The notes under the pieces: generated by a model | Database searches by the model: none | What the model was told of the DNA's origin: nothing | The model's input: the letters and a program-made list of their open reading frames with translations, nothing else | DNA from: Coriaria nepalensis | Lineage: Eukaryota; Streptophyta; Magnoliopsida; Cucurbitales; Coriariaceae | Assembly: GCA_027186245.1 (NCBI GenBank) | Contig: CP114484.1 | Coordinates: 11,852,001 to 11,916,000, forward strand | Length of the DNA stretch: 64,000 nucleotides | Direction: 5' to 3' | Part shown: one piece after another, positions 48,301 through 58,490 of the stretch | Position numbering within the stretch: the first letter of the stretch is position 1 | How the letters are laid out: every line of letters begins with the position of its first letter | Program-made: the position numbers and the translations under genes

Positions 48301-50004
48301 CTACCAATTGTTCCAAAAGCATAAGTTACCAAATGTCGCAACAATGTGCATCAAGTATGGATATGTTAACAAGGCCTAAAATCTAACTTCCATGACATTG
48401 CATGCGAGGGGAAGTGCAAGCATTCTCAATGTTTGATATACATTGTTGGACCTATATCTAAATAGCTTAAGCTTCGGGAGAATTGATAACTTAACAAATT
48501 GATTTTTCAAATGAAAGATCATCACAACCTACCAAGCGGTACCTTAGTATTATCTTGATCTCTTTCCTCAGTTAAGATTCCAACATTTGTTTTTTCCCCT
48601 TTTCTATGTCCAGGATATATTCTGGCATGGCTTCAAGGAATGTTGCACGGCGAAAATGATTCAGCGGACTGCATTTTCCAGCCCTCACTGTGGTATGAGT
48701 TGAAGTCATCCCCACTTCCATGATATAAAGGAATACCAAATATGTGTCAATCATATTTGGATTGTTGGCACATCCAATTCAATTTTTGGCCCCATGTTTT
48801 GTAGGTCAGGCTTATGTCATATTTAAAACAAAGGGAGGAGCAGAAAAGGCCATTAGAATGTTAAATGAGGGTTGCCTATTACTTTCAAATGGGAGGTAAT
48901 TTAGTGGCAGTGCCTTTCACATTTTGTGCTTGGTTAACTTATATTCTTAGTACTCCACCATCGCTGTCCTGCCTCAACTATCACCCGATCTGGTGCCTAC
49001 TTATTAATATTAAAACTATCAACTCACTATCATTGCAACTGCTACTATCTCAACAAATCTCAACAAACCGTCACTGCTGCAATAATTTTGCGATCTCCAT
49101 CTTTTAGCCAAAACCTCTAGCATCTCATCTCCTATTACACCACTATTCCCCGCATGACTATTATTATCATTACATACTTGATAATGTTGTTAGTGGTGTT
49201 TTGTAATTGCAATTCTATGCACGGTTATGATTTAAACAGATTCTGCAGATATGGAATTAGAAATAGATCTTGCAACAAAAATTGCAACCTTGAAAAATAT
49301 TTTATCATGCATTTAAACTTAGATGATCTTAACTTATCCCAATGTTTTATTGTACTGGCTCTTGGATCTGTAAATACAAGTCTTTTTTTTTTTTGTTTAT
49401 TGTAAGGCCATCTCATGTTAGTAATTTTACTTGAATTTTTGTCATCTTTTATTTATTAAGAACAAAGTCATCTTTTCAATTAACATCATCATTTTTCTTG
49501 ACAATTTCCAGGCCTCTTGTTGGCAGCTTTGCAAATCCCTGCTTTCCCTCCAGGAAGCCACAGTATTTTGGCCATCTTACCATTGATAAACATAGATCTC
49601 AGATTCAACGAGAGATGGTATTCTTTTCTCTCTCTCTCTCTCTCTCGAGTATTACATCTACACACGGTCTCCCAACAAGTGATCCAACTAACCTGGGATG
49701 TAAATTATGGAGTTCTATTTTTTCTTCATGCATACTAATACAATCCTTTTGGCTGTTTTAATTGCCCAGAAAGATGCTGTATCTACATCACACTGTTCTC
49801 AGCCGAACACAGTTGAATATGAAATGGCCATGGAATGGTCCTTGCTTCAACAAAGAACAGAGAAAGCATGGAAAAGTTTATACAAGGTACTGAAAGCTAC
49901 ACCCAACTTTTATTTCATTGTTGCCGTTGACTGAATTTGTTCACCCATATCAGCAACAAGGACAGGAGCTGAAGCAGCTAAAAGCTAACCTGAAATCTAA
50001 ATGA
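42386..50004 (+). CDS. ASI1: ASI1/IBM2/SG1-like BAH-RRM protein
   Basis: In Arabidopsis, ANTI-SILENCING 1 (also IBM2, SG1) is a nuclear chromatin/RNA protein that permits full-length transcripts from genes with heterochromatic, transposon-bearing introns. Eleven exons: 42386-42799, 43133-43301, 43459-43601, 44052-44498, 44666-44692, 45535-45627, 48614-48692, 48805-48895, 49512-49617, 49770-49886 and 49954-50004. They total 1737 nt, or 578 aa. The BAH domain covers about 45-195 (YDSVYVFKESEPEPYIGKLI; later ADFVFYRTFDVEHRKI). A charged middle follows with a basic patch (HAKKLRLDEKQ). An RRM-like domain covers about 414-495 (GTLVLIQNLDPTYTSTEIQD; QAYVIFKTKGGAEKAIRML). A C-terminal helix ends QQGQELKQLKANLKSK. 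The acceptor of exon 3 has an in-frame alternative about 45 bases upstream. Introns 4-6 hold transposon relics, and intron 6 is about 3 kb. Confidence 0.9.
43301..43325 (+). repeat. (GT)n microsatellite at an ASI1 donor site
   Basis: The donor of ASI1 intron 2 is the first GT of a GT dinucleotide run, so many adjacent GT donors are available. Confidence 0.85.
44861..44954 (+). repeat. Minisatellite in ASI1 intron 5
   Basis: About five tandem units of ATAACCCATCATCATCATT with small differences in CAT count (about 18-21 bases per unit). Confidence 0.9.
45040..45310 (-). mobile_element. LINE reverse-transcriptase relic in ASI1 intron 5
   Basis: Read antisense, this stretch gives YKTIVRLVMFYGYEYWVN, HKMVVAETHMLK*ICG and SDKIRNNIKED, matching the C-terminal end of plant non-LTR reverse transcriptases (the YGSECW, AEMRMLRWMCG and DKIRN landmarks). 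A shifted frame then gives GVAPIEDI-like text. Several stops and at least one shift show it is long dead. It is a short 3' fragment, as expected for 5'-truncated LINE insertions. Confidence 0.7.
45979..46778. mobile_element. Foldback (long inverted repeat) element in ASI1 intron 6
   Basis: The left end (about 45979-46255) and the reverse complement of the right end (about 46500-46778) align over most of their length. Shared landmarks: TTTAGTCCCTCTAT versus TTTAGTACCTCTAT at the tips, TAAAAACAATAGATAGAAAA versus TAAAAACAATAGAAAGAAAA, AAAAAGATCCTCA in both, and CTTCCATCA with AAAGGTCA versus CTTCCATCATT with AAAGGGTCA further in. It has no coding capacity. Target duplications could not be defined by eye. 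It looks like a MITE or Mutator-like foldback element. Confidence 0.7.
48049..48300 (-). mobile_element. LTR/primer-binding-site-like sequences in ASI1 intron 6
   Basis: Two stretches, GCTCTGATACTATG (about 48052) and GCTCTGATGCCATG (about 48280), are close to the complement of TGGTATCAGAGC, the initiator-tRNA-Met primer site used by many plant Copia-type elements. The second is followed by TTAACTACC, a plausible LTR edge in antisense. No LTR pair or polymerase gene was seen, so this is a hint only. Confidence 0.35.
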
Positions 50005-51441
50005 GCACTTGCTATTCCTGGTAAGTTATTGAAACCCTCTACAAATATGTTGCATCTCCAGCTCTCGTAGTTGATTTGAGCTAACTCATTTGTGTTTCAT
50101 CGCTAGTTAATATGTTTTACCAGGTCAGGCTAGATTGTAGTCTAATTGTATATCCTCTCATTGCTCTCTCTCATTTTCCTGGCAGTGGTGGAACTGTATG
50201 ATCCTGAAGTGTTAATACCGGGCAAAGTTTTGGTTTGAAACTCGTCAAATATGGTTGTAAAAATGTTTAGCTGCTAGTTTGTTAGGGGGCATGTGGATGG
50301 GATTATCGGCCGAGTGACATCTATGGCAAAAACTGGTTCACCATTTTTTGTATACCGAATTTTCAGACATGTATATCTCTTTTAAGTGGGGTCCTCATAT
50401 ATTTGCGAAAATCAATGTTACGAATAGCAAGGGAACAAGATAAAAATGTCAATTTCTTTAATATATTTTACTTAGCAAACAAGGGGTGCAATAAATCGGA
50501 CATTCTGCCCCGAGGAATTTTGAAGGACTTAGAGTGAAATACTCTCAACGATTATGATGGTGTATCATTGTGATGAATATGACATTATTTATATGAACTA
50601 GTAATAAAATTTTTTTTTAAAAGAAAGTTCTGGATGGATTATTATTATGCGTGAATTGATCAATTTTAATTAGAACAAGATCAATTTTAGGGTCAGTTCA
50701 CTATAAAAATACTATCTTCCCCAATGGATGGGTCAGATTCATATATATGTACTTTTTAATTGATGGTCGGAGTATATTTCTCTTGCAGCATAGAGCGACA
50801 CAAATATGGGAAAATATTTTATACAATTTGGGTTTTGCTAAGATTTTATATCACTTACCAGACTTAATTTAAAAATATAAAAGTTGATTTAAATTATTTA
50901 TTAGTTATATATTAAGATTGTACTTTAAATAAATTAATAATATAATTTAAATATATTTAATAAAATTGAATAACCAAGTTGAAGAGAACTGATGCAATGA
51001 GTACCAAAAACTTGTGCAGTTTACAAAGCAGAAGCGTCCGATTAGGGCAGAGCTATGTTCAAAACCAGAATGAAATCAGAAGGTTTCATAGGTGGCAGAC
51101 ATTTTGGGAAAGGATCAAGAGAAAGAAGAAACTTTTCAATTCTATTAGTGTGTTTTTGCAGACTTCTTATAACCCAGTTGATTACAATAAGACTTCTTAT
51201 AACCCATTTTGGACAGAGCCTCATAACCTCTCCAGGTCCTTCTCGGCTCGGTTTGCTGATCCTTCTACCATGTTGAGAAATAATATATTATTATTAGACT
51301 AATGCTTCTAAAGAAGATGTTCATATGTACTACCTTTGTTACTTAGTTGTGAATTGTGATTGTTATTTGAGAAATATTAAGTTCACTGTAAGATTGAATC
51401 ATCTGATCCCATGTTCTAACAAATAAGAGAATGAGGTTACA
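50005..51441. other. Convergent spacer between ASI1 and GLB3
   Basis: 3' UTR of ASI1 at the left and of GLB3 at the right. AT-rich in the middle. No reliable coding signal was found, including the open frame around 50979-51302. Confidence 0.5.
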
Positions 51442-52717
51442 TTATTCCAAACTTTTATGGTGAGCTGTTTTCTGGCTCCCCTGCTTGCACTGAGTCTTTG
51501 AGTTTTGATTCTTTAATTCATCTCCAGCCACGAGAAAGAAAGCAGTGTGCCTGCAAATAGAACCATACAAACAGAGTCTTCAGAAATTAAAGAAGCAAAT
51601 TAAAGCAGGGTGAATATTTATACACAACAAAGCAAATTAAAGAAGAATCTTTGCCTGAAAAAATTCATCATTTTGGTTTTTGAGTCGGGATCGATCTCTT
51701 GGGTGGAGTCCAATGCTAGTTGCATATGATGTAACCACCTTTCTGCCGCCTGATGTGTAACTGGAAATGGTCGGTGGCGGCCAATAAGAGCAGGGTGACC
51801 TGTCAATGGTAATATTAAAATGAAAATTCATCTTTGAAAACTCATTGCAAATTGGGAAATTAGATCACCATAAATGATAACATCATGGAAATGAAAAACA
51901 GGTTTAAATGAAGAGATGTGATCGAACCTAATCAAAAGTCCGGCACAATAGTCCAATCAGCTAAAACAAGTTGGAGGGGTTAGAAAGCAACAGAAACTAT
52001 GGCTGCTATAAAACATAACTGTAGCAGATCTCATATAAGTGGAATAAGGCAGTTCATATTGTGAAGTACAATACTCCAATCCGATAACCAGATTACGATC
52101 ATAATCACGTAGTTCAAAATCTGATACTACTACTTGATATCGAATCTAATACAAACTGATGGCATACGTTTATAAGCTCATAATCTAATTGGAGAAATTA
52201 GACGTCAGCACTTAGTAAAGCATAAGGGAAAATCAGTACAAACGCAAGTTTAAAGAGAGAAGAAGGCGGACCTTTTCTCGTCGAATAAAGGGGCGGTCCT
52301 CCCATTCGCTGCACAAAAAACTCATACTGATTTTGAATTGCATCTTCTTTCTTCGCGTTAGCGAAAATTGACCGGAACCATTCTTCTTCTTCATCATCAT
52401 ACACCCTGATTTTCAGATTAAAACCCGATCAAAGCCTCGAATTGAGCTAAAATGCTATACAGAAACCAATCAAACTCATTGAATAGAGAATAAAAATGAA
52501 AATTTTCCAAAGTAATTATATCAGCTTATTCTGTGTTTCATATCGACAACTAAAGAGGATAAGGAAAGTCGAAGCAGAACCTGGTATAGAAGTTGGTGGA
52601 GAGGTTCACAAAGGTCTGGAGCCCTAATTTATCGAAAAGGTTGGTTTCGTCGATGGCGAAAGCTTCGTCCTGCTTCACTCCGCTCCACTCCGACGCCTTC
52701 TCTTCCAGACTCTGCAT
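51442..52717 (-). CDS. GLB3: Two-on-two (class 3, truncated-type) haemoglobin
   Basis: Small haem protein of the plant 2-on-2 haemoglobin class, thought to bind oxygen and nitric oxide. Four exons: 52581-52717, 52272-52405, 51655-51799 and 51442-51550. They total 525 nt, or 174 aa, the usual length. Landmarks: [60 protein letters not shown] (containing the haem-ligand histidine region) and [17 protein letters not shown]. The last intron uses a GC donor (51654-51653), required to join NFFR to HTAFFL. The start codon is the first Met of [20 protein letters not shown], matching family members. Confidence 0.94.
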
Positions 52718-53117
52718 CTCTTCGTCCTCCCTCGTTCTCTCTCTCTCTCTCTCTTCGCCTGCCTTCTTCTGATTGAACGGAGAGCTTTTATAGTGCCACA
52801 TGATGGTCGCGTGGATTCCACGATTTGGCTGGGAGATCCGTACGTGTCAACATGGGTAATTTTGATTGGATCATAAATAAAGATAAAGAAACTTGAAACT
52901 ATGGGCCCTGTTTCAAGCTCCTGGTTTACGGAAAAACTGCAGTTTTATTTCAAGTTACTGATTGAATGCATAACAAGTTCTATTTCTATGGAAAAATACT
53001 ACATCTTACGTCTGTCTACCACCATCTTTATTCCCAGAAGGGTGAGAATATTTAATAACAATTCTTCAAAAATATAGAATCCCATCTTTAAAGAGCCAAT
53101 TGAACTCAACCTCAGCT
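52718..53117. other. GLB3 upstream region
   Basis: Contains the GLB3 leader (a GA/CT-rich run near 52738-52756 sits just before the ATG on the minus strand) and the end of the GET2-like gene's 3' UTR. Confidence 0.45.
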
Positions 53118-54248
53118 TCAAATCGAAAGGAAAGAGACAACAATGGCGGCATAAATGCTAAAGTCCACAAACAGAGCAGAAATAGCCTTCTGGACAAGAA
53201 ACCCCGCCTCAAAAGCATTACCAACTTGATCGGTCCAATCATCTTCAACCAAAGCTTTAGCAGTTTCTCCTCCTCCGCTCATCATTTTAGCATCTCTCTG
53301 TCTCTCAGCCAGCAGTCTAGAACTCACAATTGTAAGATTAGTCAATAAGAGCATGTACAACGGCTTGAAGCTTATAATCCGCTTCACCACATTGCTGCCA
53401 AGCAGAGGAAATCCGACATTCGAAAGGACTACTAATAGAGCAATCCCTGCAGAGCAGTACCGGCGAGTCATTTCGGATTCTCCAATGGCAGAGCTTATTT
53501 GACTCCGTGTGAAAGATGCGAGCTTTGGTGATCGTTGTGGTTCTGATCGGCTCTCTTGAGCAGAAGAACAAGAGACAGACGAGGGCGGCTGACCGGACAG
53601 TTCGGGCAGAGGTTTTGTTTCTGCTTTCTCACTGGCACCCTTGCTTGTGTCGGAATTTTGCGCGGGAGGTGCTGAATTGTTTCTACAATGTGGAGGAGTA
53701 TGCTGGTTGGAAATGGGTTCTGACTCTTTATCCTCTTTGTGGTCAGCTGCATAATCATATCATAGCCATTAATTTTCCAATTTTCTGCATAATCAATTCA
53801 ATCGAAGGCAACTACTATCGTCATTTTCAAAACAAAATTTTATGATAATAAATACGCACAATGGGTTGGAGAGAGATCTTTTGGCTGCAAGTTCTTCCAG
53901 GAAACAGTTTTCCTCCATTTCACTCCTGTGCCTGCAAATTTCCGGCTCATATTTCAGGATTCCATTTTCGTCCTCTGGAAAATTAAGAAACAAACTGCAA
54001 AAAGGAATTAGATAGAAGAGGGGATGGGGGAGGGCAGTACCTGCGGCTTCATTGGAGGCATAGGGTTGGAGATCTTGATCGTCGCGTGAAATCGTTGGCG
54101 AAGATACAATGTCGGTAAAATTGAGGTGAGATTTCGGAGATGATAAAGAATTAGGTAGGGTCTGAATCCGACCGGTAATAAGGGCTAAACGGTCGGATCC
54201 CCCCTCCACTATCCTCTTCCTTCGAGCTTCTCTTCCGCTCGTCGCCAT
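53118..54248 (-). CDS. GET2/CAML-like receptor for tail-anchored proteins
   Basis: Probable ER-membrane subunit that, with GET1, receives tail-anchored proteins from GET3. Exon 1 (54041-54248) encodes MATSGREARRKRIVEGGSDR, the basic cluster GET2/CAML proteins use to bind GET3. Exon 2 starts at 53974 (acidic, HRSEMEENCFLEELAAKR) and the last exon is about 53118-53746. That exon gives a Ser/Pro-rich linker, then three hydrophobic segments (SAGIALLVVLSNVGFPLLG; SFKPLYMLLLTNLTIV; FVDFSIYAAIVVSFLSI) reaching the C-terminus, the GET2 topology. I could not find an exon 2 donor that keeps the frame with a good consensus, so the middle junction is unresolved. Either a non-consensus donor is used or an indel is present. 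Family assignment rests on layout and the basic motif. Confidence 0.7.
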
Positions 54249-54586
54249 ATCAATCCCTCCAAATCTAGAAACAGAGAGAGAGTCTGAATATTACGTACTA
54301 CGTAAAATTTATAAATTACGTAAAATATCCATAATTACTATTAGCACCTGGAATTGTGAAAATTGAGATTTCAGTATTTCTCGTATTGTAACAAGAAAAT
54401 GAGCAAATATATATTAATTTCACTACTTTTTTAATTTAAAAAAAAAAAAAAAACCTTATTAACTCCCCTCCTTTTTCTTTAATATGTGGGGAAGAAGCAC
54501 ACATTCATGTGCTTGGAGAGATTGAAAAACCTAACAAGTCGAACATAAGAAACAGCATAAAACATTGCAAACATATTACAACCCCA
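54249..54586. other. Short spacer upstream of the GET2-like gene
   Basis: Contains the GET2-like leader and promoter. It is AT-rich with an A-tract near 54438-54453. Nothing else was seen. Confidence 0.4.
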
Positions 54587-55381
54587 TTATTCAATCTCAA
54601 TCAAACCCTCTGAATTAGCAGCAGCTGTAGTAGCATTCTGACCGTAGCTTCTTCCATTTCCAGGAACTTGATCCCCTTTAGCCTTGACACCAACATGATG
54701 ACTGTCATTTGCGTTAATTTTGAACGCCATTCTTTCTTCTCCTCCTTCGACCATTCTTTCCAGGACTCTTGAATTTATACTTATCAGGCAAGATTGTCAG
54801 TCCATATGGTGACTGGAAAACTTTGAGATAGGGATTCTTCTTCCTTCTGTACTTGACTGCATGTCTTTTCCGCCTCTCCGCCATGCTCTCATACTTGTAA
54901 TGAGCAGAACCCATATGTGGTGCAAAGAATTGAGATGCCATGAAAACTTCCTTGCATTTTGGACATGTATAGGGAACATTCTTGAGGTGAGGAAGCCTGT
55001 GTGTTTTTCCATCACGAGCATCATAAGTGATCTCTTGTACTTCCTTATCACTGCTCTCGTCTTCATCCTCATAGTACGAAGTTGAAAAAGCTGGTTTTCC
55101 AACCGGAACTTGAGTTGGGATGGGATGAAGTTAACCACGAACGGGCATGGAACGAATGGGTTCATTTTGTAAAGAGAAATTAGTAGGCGATATATGGCAG
55201 TCTGCAATCTGCATGGTCGTACTCGTTTCAGTTTTGTAACGCCAAATACAGATAAACCGTATCCTTTTAATGACATCGAATCCACCTGCTTCTGGAATAC
55301 ACGGTAATTAGGGTTCATCAATACTCGTGGTTTTTCCATGCAAAGCAAAACTGCCCTTCTTAATTGTTGACTACCCGTCAA
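54587..55381 (-). CDS. C2H2 zinc-finger protein, disrupted by two apparent frameshifts
   Basis: Three collinear reading-frame segments look like one protein. Segment 1 (from the ATG at 55339, or 55381 if the first ATG is used) gives MNPNYRVFQKQVDSMSLKGY, then TKLKRVRPCRLQTAIYRLL and KMNPFVPCPF. After a shift near 55125 (repeat CATCCCATCCC) it becomes TQVPVGKPAFSTSYYEDEDE and a C2H2 finger YTCPKCKEVFMASQFFAPHM with the second His in GSAHYKYES. Its frame ends with TAA at 54714. A second shift near 54727 would instead continue as KINANDSHHVGVKAKGDQVP to TAA at 54587. A basic tract (GRRRRRKNG) precedes it. It is single-exon as read. Either the gene is decaying or the assembly has two indels here. 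Function unknown; a nuclear DNA/RNA-binding role is only inferred. Confidence 0.6.
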
Positions 55382-56698
55382 GAGGTGACGTGACTAGACT
55401 TGCATGTTTTCACATTTCAATTGCTTCGAAGTGATTTTCTTAGTTTTAGGACAACTTCAAGTTAGAGAGAGACGAAGAAGAAAATTAGTGAGAGCGTAGT
55501 AGTAGGCCCCAAGGAACATTATGATTTCGAGCGACACTTTTTTCGAGTTCAATGGTATAAGTTTATTAAATATGGTAAAAATTATTATCAATAATATAAA
55601 AGGATAAAATGATCTATATGATGTATTATCATATTTAGTAAATTTATACGAATTTGACCAATCTGAAGTTGTAGAAGAGTTCATTCCTGATTTCTATCAT
55701 TAACCTTTTCTTTTATTTTTAAAAAAATTACGGTTTAGATAAGTATTTCATGCAAGAAGTTCTCATATGCAGCAACAATGCGACTCCAAATGCATGTGCA
55801 AATATAATCCACTCGCCATATATAGAATATACATGCAGCCTACGTAAGAGCATTGAGATAAGACTTGCTACGTAAAATGCAAAGTTTCTTGCTACACATC
55901 ACAAATTTTTATTGTTGGCTGGCGCAATATATGATTTCAAAACCAAATCTCTAAAATTCCTACAGCTTTTTGCTTTGCAATAAAGACACATTTCTCTACT
56001 GATCTTCAGGTCAGTCTTTAATTAATCTCATTGATCTCTGTCTTTGTCTTTGCGTTGAACTCTCATACTCTTGTTATAACTTATAACAGACTTCTTCATC
56101 ACGGACAAATAATTCATAGTCACAGAGAGAGAGAGAGAGAGGAGCTAACAGAAAATCTATCATCAGAGTTGATTTTGGAACCAATAAACTCCCTTTTTAC
56201 CTTCATCCTGCTGGACATAAAGGCACTCTGATGATAACGTGGCCTGCTGGACATAGTGGTAGAAATGGAGTCTCATCAAGTTGGAAGCAGTCACCTAAAA
56301 ATTGGCATGTTTAGTAGCCTCCACCGCATGATAACGTGGCGTCGTCGAGAATAAGTGGTGAATCACATTACAAGCAACTTAAACGGATAAAAAAGAAATA
56401 AATAATTAAATCTGAAATTGACTTATAATTTTACTAAATTTGGAAATTTTGGTAATTATGATTTGATTATGAAATGTTTTACATCGTCTCCCTAAAAATA
56501 CACACAAACTTCAGGAGCAGAGGGGTTTTAGCTATATAAAAAAATTTAATAATAGTAGTAGAAATTGGAGAATAGAATATTAGATTGTACAACATCAAAA
56601 CAATCCTACTACAATCCCCACTAATCCTATCCGTAGAATTTATAAGCTTAGATCAATAAATCCCTACTTCTTCTCCATTAGGATGGAGACACGATCCG
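55382..56698. other. Intergenic region
   Basis: Between the C2H2 gene and the tRNA methyltransferase relic. AT-rich, with a (GA)n run near 56124-56140. No coding signal was recognised. Confidence 0.5.
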
Positions 56699-57395
56699 TC
56701 AGAAAACAGCCCGGAAAGTCTGTCCTCCATTTCTAGCAACCTTCTGGCCTTCCTCAGTTGCATAGCTTAAAAGCTTTACAACAGGATCAGCCTCAAGATC
56801 TTCTTCCGTAAGTGGCTCAAACATAGGATGATTCTCCAAACAAGACCTCATCCATTCTCCGAGGTCTTCCACATCAGTTATCGTGTATATAATCCCACCA
56901 ATTCCAAGTGCATAAGCATATTCATCTAACAAATGCTGACTAATCTAACAAGAAGAACATCTTCATAAGCTGTCCCCTTTCAAAGTAGTTCGGAATGTAC
57001 TTCATGGAATTCGTTCGGACAACAGAGATGTTTTGGTATTGACAGGTATCTGTTGTTCTTAGAGCTTGGATCCGTTCCTTGACATACTCAGTCACCTTGT
57101 CTCGAAGCTCCATCCCAATCATTAGGGTTTCTGGGAAGAGAGTGGAGAGGCTGATTAGAAGCCCACCAAAACGGCAACCAATATCTGCAAATTGGATCTT
57201 TCTAGAATGATATTGTGGACTGGTTGGGGGAAAGAATTGAGGGTAGTGAAGGGAACAGTCTATTTGACTTGGGCAGATTGGGACGGAGAAGTGAGAGTCA
57301 CTTAAGGGGTTGCTGAGCGCTCGGGCTCGGTAGAATCACTTTCGCAGCAGTCCGGTTGACTTGTTGAAAGTAGAGTTTGTTTTGTTTTCCAACAT
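56699..57395 (-). pseudogene. tRNA (guanine-N7)-methyltransferase pseudogene (TRM8/METTL1 type)
   Basis: Intact versions methylate G46 of tRNAs. From the ATG at 57395 the text is MLENKTNSTFNKSTGLLRK, then a TGA where the family has Arg, then FYRARALSNPLSDSHFSV. The AdoMet-binding motif, normally DIGCGFGG, reads ADIGCRFGGLLISLS, so a key glycine is Arg. After MIGMELRDKVTEYVKERIQA and QLMKMFFL, the signature FPDPHFKxxxxxRR segment (about 17 residues) is missing and the frame changes. The remainder LLDEYAYALGIGGIIYTITD continues to GGQTFRAVF and TGA at 56699. Four independent lesions make this non-functional. No intron interrupts the coding part. Confidence 0.88.
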
Positions 57396-58490
57396 GTCTT
57401 ATATTCTGCAATAGCAAGGTAGATCGTGAAGGCTTAACATGAGATTCTCGATAAAGGTAAATGAAAATAATCTAATTTCAAACATTGTGAATCCTAAATC
57501 CGCAATAGCTGCAGATAAACTTAAGATGCAAAAACTATCGTGGTATATGATTAGTCACTAATTCTAGACTTATCGTGGTAACAAAGAATTGATCTTTTTG
57601 AAAATATACATGTTCAAGTCTCAAATTTCTCAGTCTAGGTAGATTACCATGCTCTAAATACATGCTGAGCTTATACTTTGGAAAGCTCTGTTCATCAGGA
57701 TTTTACAGAGAGATGGGGTATAGTTCTACTAGGATCGGTAAAGCAACCAAATAATTGCAAAACCAATTGTTGAGCAATATTAATCGCAATGATTGTACAA
57801 AACAGAATGTCCCAAGAGAAGGATCGAGAAATGAAATTCGAAAGCATCAGAGACCACAAAATCTGGAACTCTAAATTACGGTAACTAAGCATCCGTAATG
57901 GAGCGAGCAATCAAATGTAAGATAAAGACAGAAAGCATAAACACTAACCGGAGAAAGCAGATTGAGAGTTTCGAGCCCTTTCGGCCTTTCCACGGTGCCC
58001 TAAGGGTTCTGGGTTTCGACCCGGATCAGGTTTAGCGGCAGAGCTACTGAAAAGTTGAAGACTTGCAGTTGACGCTGGGAAGTGAAAATACAATTGAGCT
58101 TAGATTTGGTTCATGTTTCATTCAAGTCTACTGAGCTGGGCCTCAGCCCATCACCATTCAGTTGGATCTTTGAGTAAAACCGTTAAGACTTCGATTGATT
58201 CGATTCTCCGGATGGATGGGAATCGGTATCCTACGATCTCTTGAGTAAGACCCTTTGTCCTGGCTTGAAAATTTTTCGGTTGAATCGTTTTGATTATTAA
58301 TCCTTTGCCTGTTATCATTCTCTGTAGCTCAAAGAATCATTTCGATTTTACGGAAGGTCTAAATTAAGAATGAAGAATTCTTAATTTATAACATATAACC
58401 CAAATCAATGTAACTGTTGTCGCATCAGTTGCCGCGTTTATAATCGTCTGATTATAAAATAGAACGATAAAAACGTGTTTAATGGCTAAT
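57396..58490. other. Spacer between the methyltransferase relic and the P450 fragment
   Basis: On the minus strand, 57940-58030 resembles a 5' leader ending in a donor (TCTCCG|GTTAGTG), so the methyltransferase relic may retain a 5' UTR intron. I searched this stretch for the missing P450 haem exon (FxxGxRxCxG) and did not find it. Confidence 0.45.

Noticed and set aside
48865..49107. 80-residue frame after ASI1 exon 8
   Set aside because: It begins inside exon 8 in a different phase and continues into intron 8; the GT-AG model gives the conserved protein instead.
50979..51302. 107-residue open frame between ASI1 and GLB3
   Set aside because: It has no recognisable domain, no splice support and weak codon character; probably chance.
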